From Ophiodon elongatus (lineage: Eukaryota > Chordata > Actinopteri > Perciformes > Hexagrammidae), in assembly GCA_016806645.1 (NCBI GenBank), contig JACSYO010000471.1, positions 2,103,501 to 2,167,500 on the forward strand: a DNA stretch of 64,000 nt, written 5' to 3'. The translations under genes were made by a program, and so were the position numbers. The notes under the pieces are model-generated. The model searched no databases, was not told where the DNA came from, and saw only the letters and a list, made by a program, of their open reading frames with translations. Shown piece by piece: positions 1 through 11,887 of the stretch; within the stretch, counting starts at the first letter, position 1, and each line of letters opens with the position of its first letter.

Positions 1-1762
1 CCACCCCCCACCCCGAGCCTGTCAAGCTTCTTATGCTTGAATTGACGGAACACCTCCATTGATTTCTTAAGATCTGACACTGAAGGTCACAGGGAGAGTG
101 AAAGTATCAACGCTGGAGCAGAAAGAAAACCACTGAGAGTTGCAGAAAGGGAGAGGGAAATAAGAATGGCAGCACAAAGTGTGAACTGCAAAGAGAAGAA
201 GGAGCATTAAATATGTCTTTCGAGCTCTCTGCTGTCATTTGTTTGTGGAGTTGTAGGGCTTCATCTCCTTGTCTAATTGCAGGGCTTTGGGTCGCAGCAG
301 TCAGAGGAGTTGGGTTACACAGGCGGATCTATATCTGCCTTTCTGTCATCACCAATCAGGATGAGGGCTATATGGGTAACTAACATTGGCAGTTAATACC
401 CCGGGCTTACAGAGGCATCGTGGACACATCCCAGTGGTCCCTTTGCCTCAGTGAAGCAATCCCACAGAGTCCCAAACATGTAGGCCTACTACCGGTCACA
501 CGCCTTGTGCAGGTCCCTCAGCCTTGTTATTGACATAATGAAATCTCATTCCAGCAGGCCTATGCACATACAGTCACACACCCAATCTTGTATTACTGAA
601 TGAGTGAGGAGCTTACAAGAACTACACCTCCCTCTTTCCTTTGATTTCATATGATGCTGACATGCACATATCTGGACTTGGAGGGTAACCCCGATTTCCC
701 AGCCCGGTATCTCTAGGAGTTAGTTCTGTATTGGATGTTTCTGCAACTTATAATATATGACCAATGCCAATGTTAATTGACAATAATGTAATTACAAATT
801 GTAAATATATTGAATGGCTATTCCTAGAAAAATAAGTAGCATAAAAAATAGGGTTTCATTTCCTTAAAATCGTATGAATCATAAATTTAACACATAACTC
901 GTCAACCGTTTAAACTGATCCTCTTAAGTGCAATCATACAAGGACAAGCAGACAAACACACACTTGTGTTCTTCTTGATTTGCTAAATTATTTTCCCTCG
1001 GCAGCTGACTGTTAACTGATACTGGTTACCCACTGCCCTCCAGTCCATTTTAAATAATCCCACACTCAATAATCACCATCAGCTCAGCGGGCCAGTTCAG
1101 TGATTACACCAGTAGTGAAGGAAGACGAGGGTATTCTGAGGGCTAATCTTCCCTGACAGCCTCATCAGCACATCAGACCTGCAAACCCTCGGCTCAACAG
1201 CCCTTTACTTTGATGCACCGAAAAAACAGGGTGCCAGAATATGTTTCAGAATTTGTGAGTAAATGTTGGATTATCCTGGGGAACAAAAGAAATAGGGGTT
1301 TGCTTAGTTAAATATTTATTAACTCAGTTACTACTCGAATGGGTTATGATACACATCCATACAAGCACAGTCTTCACATGATGGTAACTTGATGATAGCT
1401 CAACTGGAGATCTTTGGAGTTGATGTAGGTGTTTGGTTCATCTCCTGGTTTTGAACATACATATCAAAGATAACTGGTGTTAGATTTGAATGTGTTCAGT
1501 GAAAGCTTTTTGCATTTACTTGGTAATGAACATCTGACAAGCCCATTTTATTGGGCTTATGACTGCACAACTAACAACTAAGACAAACATGTAAATATAA
1601 AGCTGACTGGCAACAGAAAAGGGCACAAAATAATGTGTGTTCACTGCGACATTGTGATCAAATGAATCGTGATGAAATCTTCTGTTAAAAAGTGGAAATA
1701 TGAATCCAGTCGTGCCAAATCAAATCCATGAGTTCATGTCAACCTCTGATATGTTTTGCCAG
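1..1762. other. znf385a intron or upstream sequence, no exon recognised
   Basis: No coding exon, RNA gene or clear repeat is recognised here. The znf385a exon at 1763 begins inside a zinc-finger unit, so this stretch is most simply intron, with the earlier exons beyond the left edge. No open segment encoding the missing front half of that finger was seen. Confidence 0.5.
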
Positions 1763-4167
1763 AGCCAGGCTGAGGCCCACTACAAGGGGAACCGCCATGC
1801 TCGGAGGGTGAAGGGGATCGAGACATCCAAGACAGCTCGTCTCCAAGAGGGCGACAAGCAGCACCCTCCCCCTACTGCTTCGCCCTCCCCACCAGGCCCC
1901 TCGCCATCTAGCCCTGAGCCTGATTCTAATATGCAGGGTGAGCATCACCAATGACATATGATGTCATACACACAAATCTGTCACAAAACAGTAAAGATGT
2001 CCAGCACAGCTGTTGTGTAAAGTGATTGGATAGAAACTAACCAGAGAAGAGTGTTGGTGCCCTGGTTTCTTCTAAGAAATGTAATGTTAATATGATTTAA
2101 TTAGAACTTGCAAATCTGATCACCAGAAAATAATACATTTATTCTAACAACCTGCGTAAATTGCTCTGATCTATGCAGATCCAATGATTCAAGATTTCAT
2201 CACACAGTTCTATATAGAGTTGAACTATGACAATAGAAGAAAAAAAAAACACAGGGATCTAAAAATTACACAGCTGTGTATTCGTCCTCAGAGAGGCAAA
2301 GTTTTAAGCACAGTCATTATTTTCACACTTCTATATCATGATCCTCAGGGTTGACAAGTTCATTATATGGTTGACTTTCCACAAATTATTCACTAACCTG
2401 AAAACTTTGTGCTGTTTACAGATGACACTCAATCCTGTCCCAACTTTAACAAGTCACCTTTGACCCCTAGCCGCCTTCCAACACCCACACTGAGCTCAGA
2501 TGCAGAGTGTCCCCTCTTGACTTCTGTCAGCACACCTTTGCCATCCTCTCCCTCCCCCACCATGGCCCTCAGCACCTACCCGGCAGATCCAGCAGCGGCT
2601 GGTCTTCCTGAAACCCCGTCCTCAGCACCCAGCCCTTCTTCAGGAGAGTCAGAGGAAGAGAAAGCCAAGAAGCTTCTCTACTGTTCCCTGTGCAAAGTAG
2701 CTGTTAATTCCCTCTCACAACTGGAGGCACATAACAAAGGTAGGTTAACTGCAACACGATTTTGTGGGAGTGCACATATTTGTAGGTCCATCACACCACA
2801 GAGTATGCACAATCTTGGAGAGTAATAAGCCTTTACAAACAACACCATTATGTATTAAGCACTCTTAAAAACAACTTCAGAAACCCTGAAGCATGGCCTT
2901 TTAAAAATTATGGATTTAATCTGCATTTAAAAGCTTGTGCATTGGTGCCACTTAGTGGTAGGATTGCCTGGTTAAAACACTGCATGGTGTAGATAAGTGA
3001 TCTCACCTCCTACCACCTACACTACATATTGCTGCACGCAGTAAATGCAACTACAGGAATACCCTCCTATCTCAAATGTATATCATGACATTAACAGGTT
3101 TAGAATGTGTTAACTTTTCAACAAAAAACACCAACAGTCTCACCACAAAGTGCATTTAGTAGCTGTTCTGGATGTCACAGTCCTCTGAGGTTTCCTTGTT
3201 GTCACGAAATTGCAGATGTTCAGATTTCCATTTTGTTTTGGCACTTTAAGGACACATCCATGTTTGCTTAACAAATAGGTTCAAAATTAATTCTCGATCT
3301 TAGAAACGGCAGTTGAAAACATAATCTCACCACAAGGTCAATTTGGTATTTTGTATACGCTCTACACTTTACAGTAGCATGGCCTAATTGCCAACATAGA
3401 TTATAGACTTATAATTACTATTTCCAGGTACCAAACACAAAACCATTCTGGAGGCTCGGAGTGGACTGGGACCCATTAAAGCATACCCACGTCTTGGTCC
3501 TAAACCCAGCCCAGAGCAGGGAGGGGAGCTGTCTTCTGACCCCGACACTCAGGAACGCACCTTCCACTGTGAGATCTGCAACGTCAGAGTCAACTCAGAG
3601 CTGCAGCTTAAACAGGTGAGAAACCCCCACAAAGATCCAAAGAACCTGAGTGACCCTAGCTTTCCAGCAATCTCAATGTCCAATAACGCTGCTTTCTTAT
3701 TTTATGTTTTAGCACATATCTAGCCGGAGGCATCGGGATGGAGTTGCGGGGAAACCAAATCCTCTTCTCAGTCGGCACAAGAAGCGCACAGACTTTATGG
3801 TAGAAACTGAGTTTGCCTCCCATATTCCAAAGTCCACATTTATCAATTCTCCCCATAGAAAAATCATCATTTAGGTTTTAGGAAAACTCTTGCATGCATT
3901 CATAAATCTACTTCTATTTTTCCTTGATCTTTCTCAAAGGAACTTCCAAAAACTTTGGGGGCCGGACTTTTACCAAATCCTCTGGCTGTTGCCGCAGCGA
4001 TGGCAGCCGCAGCCTCCTCCAATCACCTGGCACTACGTCCTCCTTGCCCAACCTCCCACCACCATCCCCATCACCACCTCCTACAAGGAACACCCCTCAG
4101 CCTGCTGAGGCCGGCCCCGGGTCCCATCCGCACCACGCATGGGCCGATCCTCTTCACTCCGTACTGA
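1763..4167 (+). CDS. znf385a: zinc finger protein 385A, 3' exons (5' end outside window)
   Basis: Five coding exons read as 1763-1937, 2422-2739, 3428-3615, 3713-3799 and 3940-4167 (stop TGA), all with AG/GT borders and consistent phase. The first encodes the back half of a C2H2-type finger (SQAEAHYKGNRHARRVKG). The second is Pro/Ser-rich and ends in another finger core (LYCSLCKVAVNSLSQLEAHN), whose TKHK completes in the third exon. The third opens a last finger (FHCEICNVRVNSELQLKQ), finished by HISSRRHRDG in the fourth. These spaced matrin/JAZ-like fingers are the ZNF385 signature; the family binds RNA and DNA, and ZNF385A (HZF) is known as a p53 target that modulates p53 target choice. The terminal exon ends in GPIRTTHGPILFTPY, which I recall as typical of ZNF385A. 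gpr84 next door agrees with the human ZNF385A-GPR84 order. The paralogues ZNF385B, C and D are less likely because of that linkage. Confidence 0.88.
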
Positions 4168-4285
4168 CGGTGAGAGAATGAGGACGAATCAGGAAGAAGC
4201 ACACTGTGAAGTGGAGGCCTGCAACCATGTGCCATCAAGAGCCAAGTCAGCTGGTGTGGCTCCAGCTGCTGTTTCATTATAGCCT

Positions 4286-4291
4286 AATAAA
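4286..4291 (+). terminator. AATAAA polyadenylation signal, candidate for znf385a
   Basis: An AATAAA hexamer lies about 120 bp after the znf385a stop. Other AATAAA hexamers occur near 5777 and 5994, so the true 3' end may be further right. Confidence 0.45.
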
Positions 4292-4869
4292 AACAGTGAA
4301 CATATGACTCTTCATGGTGCATACTGTGGTTGCAGACCACTACTGTTACGTTAACAGGGAGAAGCAGAGATAACGAATCTCAGACATTTCAAAGAGACAG
4401 TATGTTTCCATCCTCCCCAGTTTCCCTTTATCACTCAACTATCTGCCAATCATCGAGTACACTCTGCAGGTAGTTTGAAGAGGAACTTAAAAACAAGTTT
4501 CTATCAAGCATGGACTTCTTTGAGCATCCTCCAATCTGCAACTCACTAATTATCTTTCGCTAACATAATGATCCACTGTATCTGACTCAAAACCCTACCT
4601 CTCTCATGTTTTAAGTGTTCACCTCTGCAAGGATTCATGACATATCCAAAGCCTCAATGTAATCAAAAACACGCACGCTGGGTTAGATATAGTAGTTGCT
4701 TCTGATGTTAGCTGGTACCATAATGTAGCTGTCACAGTATAGTGGATTATACCACTGTAATGTTTTGTTTTTGTGGCCTATAAAAAGAAAAGGTACTAAC
4801 ATTTTCCATACCATTTCTGCAGTTACTGGTAAACATTTTTCTGTACTGTACTGTCTACATTTTCACAGT
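4292..4869. other. znf385a 3' UTR or intergenic DNA, no gene seen
   Basis: AT-rich sequence without a supportable ORF or clear repeat. It could be 3' UTR if a distal polyadenylation site is used. Confidence 0.4.
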
Positions 4870-6280
4870 CGGCCTAAATGGCCTATTTTTTACCTCCGTC
4901 GGACAGAAACAGGAAGTCAAAGAGGAACAGCGAAAGGGAGTGAATTACGTCTTAAAACGGCTTTGATGTGTACGTCAACCACATTTACAGTTTGGCAGCG
5001 GTAGACTTGTTGTGAAGAAGTAATTGCAACTGGTGCACTATGCAGCTATCAGTGTTTATTCTAACGGTTTGTGTAAAATACAGTACGGTTGGATAAAATA
5101 AGAATAGAATGAGAAGGAGCACCCATGCCATTCTTCTTTCTTTAGTGAAGGTCAGGATGTAACTGTCTCCAATTAAATAGTTCCCCTGATGATTGGCCAG
5201 ATTCTCCCTGAATGGCCACGGACAATACTGTGCGTTAAGTCCCACAAAGCACATTGGTGAAAAGTCTACATGTAAATGGCTCAAATACATTTAAAATAAT
5301 GATCTATCATTTTCATCTGTACTTCACTGCGCAACACTGGTTTCAGTGTCTTCATGAAATAGTTTCAACACTGTGAGCACAGCGGGAAAACGATTGATTT
5401 ATGACTCTAGTAGCAGGTCTTTCTTTACATTATGTGCACATTTAATTTTACAGACATCACAATCCCATACGAGGTGTGTGGAGAACAGTGGGATGTTAGA
5501 CACCAGCAATATGTTACAGAAAGAAAAGGACCACATATACACAGACGAGTAGTTGTGTGCAAAAGAACAACACAAAATGGTAGTAATATAGGCTTGTAGT
5601 GAGATAAAAAAATATTTAGTTTGTCTGCTCTGCCTTGTGTACTCTGACCCTACATGACCCCGAAATTTCTCTGTAAAACTGTCATGATGGCTTGTGAAAC
5701 ATTAGAGCGGCGCTTTAGGAAACGGAAACTGTAGCAATACCTTAAGCACTCCTGCTAACTTTTCTTGTGAACTGCAATAAAAACAAAATGTCTACAAATG
5801 TATGAATTGTTATCTAGGAGAAGTGTATTGAAACATTACTGTAAATGTAGTGTATTTAAAAAATGAGAAAAGGTATGTTGGGGCTTCCTAATTGTTAACT
5901 TGAAACAAAATTATATATAACATCATTAAACTGAGTTTATGGTTGTAAGCAATGTTGACTTTTTTTCTTTTTTTCCAAGTGTAATGAAACAACAATAAAT
6001 CACAAATGCAGTAGTTTAGTAACGTGACAGAGTGAGTAATGTTTATTTCAAGTTGCTTTCTCTTTTGACATACGCTCCTAAAGTAATGTCACTCACAAAT
6101 ATCAAAGTTGATTTCAGTTTTTACAGTTTGGTGCAGTGTGCAAACAATAAGATAAAAATACAGAGCCCTTAGAGGCAACTTAAAAGAGGATGCACAAAAA
6201 ATAACATGCGAAAAAGAAGCCTGACAATTAGAGGATGAGATCACTGCAGAAAATGACACATAAATAATAAAACTGGTGGA
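4870..6280 (+). repeat. oldest, most diverged copy of the gpr84 5' flank
   Basis: Short blocks match the two younger copies in the same order. GACAGAAACAGGAAGTC near 4903 recurs near 7550. GTGAAGAAGTAATT near 5014 recurs near 7647. CCCTGATGA near 5186 recurs near 7809 and 10770. The stretch GAGGATGCACA...GAGATCACTGCAGA at 6185-6252 matches the gpr84 5' UTR exon copies at about 8620-8680 and 15025-15090. Spacing differs from the younger copies. Homology was judged by eye, so an alignment could reduce or extend it. Confidence 0.5.
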
Positions 6281-6618
6281 AGTTTAAACTTTAAAGTGAT
6301 AAACTGAACACTTTTATTTATATGGGTTTACATTAAAAATAACACAAGAGCTGAATGTTGGGTTTTGTCAGCCAAAATAAGCAATCTAAAAATGTCATCC
6401 TGGCACTATAGACTGAATTACTAATCCATTTATCAAAGAAAGATAATTAAGTCATTAGATGCAGCCCTTGTCTAAACAGAATTATTTGCTCCAAAATGAG
6501 AAGATTCAGATGTAATTGAAGAGCAGCAGGCTTATTAGGCTCATGTGAATCTTCCTCATCAGTGGATTGAGCAGGTTGTCCTTCAAACACACGGTTGGCA
6601 GTTTGCTCCCCAGCTCCT

Positions 6619-6720
6619 GCAGTCTGCATTTCAAAGTGTCCTTGAGCAAGACACTGACCCCCAAGTCGCTTTACAACAACCCGCTGCTCCTAAAATGTGC
6701 GATGGGTTAAATGCAGAGGT
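6619..6720 (+). repeat. SINE-like fragment (teleost dispersed repeat)
   Basis: The words AGTGTCCTTGAGCAAGACACTGA and AAATGCAGAGG are characteristic of a very common teleost dispersed repeat. Both ends are indistinct. It falls inside a 98-codon ORF (6545-6841) that has no other support. Confidence 0.35.
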
Positions 6721-8262
6721 AAAACATATGAACCGGTATTTATTTGACTACTGTAATAAAGTTTTGTTATGTGCGAATGGCAGCATCTTAAGTTTATTTA
6801 CCTCAGAAAGAAACCGGACAAGACGGCAGTCTTTCACTTAAATGATCTAAGTTGAGGATGACACTGGAACTGATGTTGAAGTGTGTTTCTCCTCATTGAC
6901 ATGTTTGTTCACTGAGGAGGAAGAGGTGCATTATTCTGCAAACTTAAATACCAATAAAAGCAAAGCTCATTTACAAAAAAGCCAGCCGGTCTTCAATCCC
7001 TATTGGATGGGGCCGTCTTTACAGGGAAGCAAGACGAGGGCTCCCACTGATTCACCGATTGATGAGTTGCAATGTTGCAATGTTTTTATATGTTCATGTA
7101 TTTTTTTCATTTAATAAACATCTGAAAGGGCCATTTCTTGCAACATAGCGTCTTACATCACACCCAATTAAGCTGCTCTTTCAATATCAGTTTATATTAC
7201 ATAATATATTTCAGTATTTCCTGTAGGTTTTTGGAAACTGTGGTGTGTGGACCCAATCGAAACTACAGCAGGTGCGTTACTGCCCCTCGGTGGTGGGAAT
7301 GGCAGGTTGACTACATGGTATGAGTGTAGATGTGTCATGGTACAATATTAACCACAGCAAACACTGTGTTGATCAGTTTAAGCCATAACAGGGATACCCT
7401 CTCATCTCAGGTTAATTCAACTGACAACATCCAGCCTACAATTTTATATTTTGTGGAAATGAAATTAGTCACTGACAATTTAAGTACTTGTTCTGCATTT
7501 GAGGTTTGTCTAGAATTTCACACTCTGACTGGTGGTCTATTTTTACCCATGTGACAGAAACAGGAAGTCTAAGTGCAGGATATTGTAAAACATTGTTCTT
7601 TACTTAGTCTCATATTTTCATCACTTATTCATCATCACAGTTGCAGTGAAGAAGTAATTCCAGTGGAGCACTATCAATGTTTGCCCAGGAAAATACATTG
7701 AATGTAGAAAGAATAATTTAAAAAACACGAGTCAAAAACAAAACAATGTACTCAAGTATATTCAGTGTAACTTTAGTTAATGTAACCGTCACAACTCAAA
7801 TGGTTTCCCTGATGACTCCCTTGATTATTAACCCACAATAATAATAATAATAAATTTATTATAACGACTCTTCATTCATAAGAATCTCAGAGTGCACAGA
7901 GCCAGTACATAGTACTAGTTAAAACATAGTTAAAACAGACTATATTTAAAAACATAGTTAAAACAGACTATATTTAAAAACATAGTTAAAACTGACTATA
8001 ATAAAGAAAGAAATAGCAACACAACCATGTGTCAATCACAATAATAAACAACTGTATGTATCTCAGAGATTTCTATATATGGAAATGATTTAATTAAAAT
8101 TGTGAGCCATGTTTTCTCAGCTGCACCACACCACCACATTGATAGTTGAACAGAAGGTCTCAGTGTCCTGGAGCAGTTTCAACAGCACAGAGGGACAAAG
8201 TACCGTATGACAGAACCGGATATTATAGCAGGTATTTGCATTGCATGCAAATGTTTGCTATA

Positions 8263-8264
<2 letters not shown>

Positions 8265-8349
<85 letters not shown>
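8265..8349. repeat. (TA)n microsatellite
   Basis: About 85 bp of almost pure TA dinucleotides within the second gpr84-flank copy. The third copy lacks it at the matching place (about 11030), so it arose or expanded after duplication. Confidence 0.95.
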
Positions 8350-9064
8350 AATTGATCTATTGAGGCGAAAGTCCTGTTCTGTTTGGACATACAGTCCATA
8401 GTGATAAGTGACTTACATATAAGTAATACAAAACAAATGTAAGATATTTTGTAAATGTAAAAAAAAAAAATCCACTAATATAATACATCTTTTCCACATT
8501 TGGTTATTCCATTAGAAGAAAAAAAAGTTAATGGAACTACACAAGATCTCTCTTACCTAAAATGACCTGGAAAAGCAAACGTCATACCACTTCATTATGT
8601 AGAGGGAACTTGAGCAACAAAGAGGATGCACATAAAATGTAACATCATCATGAAGAGAGACATTCAGCGCACCAGATCACTGCAGAGACCGGCAGAAATC
8701 TTCAGATTTTAGGGTGAGAAATACATGATTGTTTGGTTTTAAAATAGGGGCTTTTATTTGCATTACATCTAGTATAAAAATAGATATTTATCTTAAATCC
8801 CTTGGAGGTTTTTTACTGTATGTGTTATCAATGTAAACATATTGGCTGTATAACATTACTAGTATGCTTTGAGTCATAATCTATATGTAGAATTCAGCCG
8901 ATACATATAATGTCTAATAATGTCTACTGAGGATTTATTTGTGCTTGGCAAACAATGTATTTCAGTTGTAAAATACAAATGATCTTATACTTAAAACGGC
9001 TCACAAAAACATAATGAAACTGTCAGAAGTCTTTGTTCAAAAGGTAGTGGTGAACTATCTAGAC

Positions 9065-10035
9065 CAGGGGTGCCCACACTTTTTTGGCTTGCGAGCTACT
9101 TTTAAAATGACCAAGTCAAAAAGATCTACCTACATTAATAATGCTAAATATCTCTCTCTCTATATATATATATATATAGATATTTAACATTATTAATGTA
9201 TAAATATACAGAGTATACTTTATATTTACAATATTGGCGTACCTTGCATAACTGCATGAACCCTTATGACACAATACAATTCTGTAAATTTTTGGTCATT
9301 ACATTTTACTCTGATGACTTGCACTGAATGGAATCAGCCAGGGTTGCATAGACCGGACAGCAGCTGCTGGGCCTCAGGCAGACTTCCAAATCGTCATCAG
9401 TCATGGTGGAACGGTGTTTGGACTTAATCTTTTTCATGTGGGAAAAGGCTGACTCACATAAATAAGTAGAGCCAAATAATGCAGTCAAGAAGGTGGAACA
9501 CTTCCTCATGTTTGGGTACTTTTCTTCTGTGAGTAAACTGTCCATGCGCTGTGGACTTCAGCTGAACGTCAGCCTGTAGTGTCAACATCTCGTCCTCCAC
9601 TCCAGACCAGCTCAGGGGAAACAGCGTTGACATTTTTGATGCGAGTGAATCAACCTCAATGTCTTCCCGAAATGGGTAGCACGTGAATGTAGCGACTGTG
9701 AAGCAAAGTCTTGTCAAACTCTGACAGACACTTGTCCAGCTGCTCCGTGTAGCGCGCACGCCTTCCGTTGCGTCTCCAGCTGTGACGCGAGGTTCTTCAA
9801 TAGACATAAACTGGAAGGTTAACTAATTAGCTCGCCGGAGTTTTGCAGTACCTCGTGCGGTTAACTGGTGACCCGTGTGTTAGAAAACATGTGATCTCGG
9901 ACTGGCTGCTCTGTATGTCAATCAAGTGGCAAATGCCGTAGGGAGGATGGATGGTAGTCTCATTTTTTTTTGAATGGCATGCGATCTACCCGCACTACCT
10001 TTGCGATCCACTGGTCGACGTATTGGGCACCCCTG
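9065..10035 (-). mobile_element. hAT-superfamily DNA transposon, internally degraded
   Basis: The ends are imperfect inverted repeats (CAGGGGTGCCCA... and ...GGGCACCCCTG). They are flanked by a perfect 8-bp target duplication, ATCTAGAC, at 9057-9064 and 10036-10043; an 8-bp duplication is the hAT hallmark. On the minus strand, 9306-9545 encodes a C-terminal piece with the words LFGSTYLCESAFSHMKKIKSKHR, split here as LFGSTYLCESAF and SHMKKIKSKHR, which resemble the hAT dimerisation region near the transposase end. A second fragment at 9454-9807 is in another frame. The catalytic core is mostly missing, so the copy is dead. The empty site is visible in the third flank copy near 15464. Confidence 0.85.
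9306..9807 (-). pseudogene. hAT transposase remnant
   Basis: Two overlapping minus-strand frames (9306-9545 and 9454-9807) carry remnants of a hAT transposase, the downstream one containing the C-terminal dimerisation-type motif. Frame changes and the short length (under 200 codons in all, against roughly 600 for an intact enzyme) show that it cannot make transposase. Confidence 0.7.
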
Positions 10036-10125
10036 ATCTAGACTATCTTTAACTTCCCTTTTCACCTGTGGCACCTGTTTCATTGATTTCCGGCAGCATT
10101 TTACAAAGAAGCTAGCCTTCATTCT

Positions 10126-10445
10126 GCCAGATGAAATGCTATTGCGGCTACAATTACTCCGGGTGATAATATTTTTTTTTAATTAAACAATAATAGTACA
10201 GCCATATTATTTTTGCTTTCATGATTAAGCATTACTGTTTTGTCAATTATGTGTTGTTTTTATTTTATTATTTTATTTTATGTCTTTCCATTGATTTTAA
10301 CTCATACACCAAGCAAAGTGTTAAAGAATTCAAGCATCAGAAGGTAGAATCAAAAAGCTATAAACAATAAATAAATGTGTTATTAATAGTTTTGGTCAAA
10401 CCAATCATTGTTAGATATGTTCAGTAGAGCAGACTACTGTACTCC
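10126..10445. repeat. 320-bp block shared with the last stat2 intron
   Basis: From ATGCTATTGCGGC to GACTACTGTAC this block is nearly identical to about 22180-22490 in the terminal intron of stat2, apart from small indels. It begins exactly where the gpr84-flank homology ends. Neither copy shows obvious inverted ends, so it may be a piece of a larger duplication or an unrecognised dispersed repeat. Confidence 0.75.
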
Positions 10446-10535
10446 ACACAGAAGGACCGCCCAGACCGGGAGACCGACCCAGACCCCTCATGCTGTGAGG
10501 TGATAGTGCTAGCCACTACACCACCGTGCAGCCCT
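10442..10535 (-). repeat. tRNA-derived SINE fragment
   Basis: Read on the minus strand it gives a head (GCACGGTGGTGTAGTGG, then TAGCAC...CCTCACAGCA) typical of a widespread teleost tRNA-like SINE, ending in CTTCTGTGTGGAG. The A-box part is recognisable and the B box is degenerate. A second fragment of the family lies at 34836-34920. Confidence 0.75.
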
Positions 10536-11887
10536 CCAGATGAGTGATTTATTTTAATCATATAAAATAATCTTTTTTGGGGGACTCTGCCTTATCAGAA
10601 CTCGGCATCACGGCCCCTTGATCATCCTATTTCAGAATAGAGTCCAATCGCCAAAGACTTTGGCATATGTAATAAATTATTGTTAAATTCTAAACAAGTC
10701 TCTCCTGATTGAAGTATCTTAACTGTAACTTTAGTTAATGTGTAACTGTCCCCATTCAAATGGCTTCCCTGATGACTCCCTATATTATTTCCCTAATAAG
10801 CCACAATAACCATGTATAGAAATCTCTACAGAGACACATACAGTTGTTTTATTATTGTGCCAATCACAATAATAAAACAACTGTATGTGTCTCTAAATTA
10901 AAATGGTGAGCCATGTTTTCTCAGCTGCACCACGACCACCACATTGGATAGTTGAACAGAAAGGTCTCAGCGTCCTAATGGAGCAGTTCTGTATATTAGC
11001 AGCAGGTATTTGCATTTTTTTGCTATAGGAATTACATTATGCTCACAGTCCCCTACAGTGACCGAAAACACAAGGACTTAAAACATTAACTTAATGTTTC
11101 AGAATGGCCTCTACACTAGGCCTGTGTGATATTTGCCTCTACAAATACACTTGACCTGACCACAAACACAAACTTGTTTCACTTTCATAAATGTGTCTCA
11201 AGATTTTATATATATATTAGAAAGTATTTTAGTTGTACAAGTAGTCCAATATTTGTTGATGTGGGTACAGAACACACGTTAAACAATCAAAATAATTTAT
11301 CTACTGAGGCAAAAGTCCTATTCTGTTTGTGTGACGGCAAAATGTATCTTGTTGAGTCTTTTAAAGCTGAAAGAACGAATATCGAAATACAGAACTTGTC
11401 TATGAAATTATTTATTCTTGCAAGAAGAGGCACTGTTACACAGAGTCGCTATGAGTCTAAGGATGCACTGAAGATTGACAATTCACTGAGGCAGATGTAG
11501 GAGTAGAACAGTGGGGGCTGGAAAGGGAACATAAGGCTTCAGGCCTTGGCAAACAAAGGGACTGGGTCAGCGTGGGAAGAACAACAGTCAGAGATCTACG
11601 TCCTGTCCTGAATGTATGACCTGTCCACATAAGTATTCTATTACTTTACTACAGGTATGGGGGTTTGCATACCATTTGCTATGTAACCCCCCAGTCACAA
11701 TGCAGGCTCTGATAGCTTGAAACCAGTTCACTAAGATAGAAATATAAAATATAACTAAGAATATAAAATTCCCATTAGGACATAAGTCCCTTGTGTTAAG
11801 CAACTTACATATAAGTAATACATAACAAATGTAAGATATAATGTAAATGTAAAAAAAAATAATTCAATAATATAATACATCTTTTCC

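Larger units (their letters stand above)
7530..10125 (+). repeat. second copy of the gpr84 5' flank, interrupted by a hAT element
   Basis: The segment is closely similar to the flank immediately upstream of gpr84. Block 8586-9060 matches about 14991-15470 almost base for base. Earlier blocks also match: 7755-7830 with 10712-10790, 8095-8170 with 10895-10975, and 8350-8385 with 11288-11325. The flank resumes after the hAT element at 10044 and ends near 10125 at CTTCATTCTG, just where the third copy runs into the gpr84 coding exon (15662-15671). No gpr84 coding sequence follows, so this is a promoter and 5' UTR copy without its gene. Confidence 0.8.

Noticed and set aside
6545..6841. 98-codon ORF
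   Set aside because: Overlaps a SINE-like dispersed repeat and shows no protein domain.
10442..10535. tRNA gene
   Set aside because: Only a degenerate A-box head of a SINE; no complete cloverleaf.
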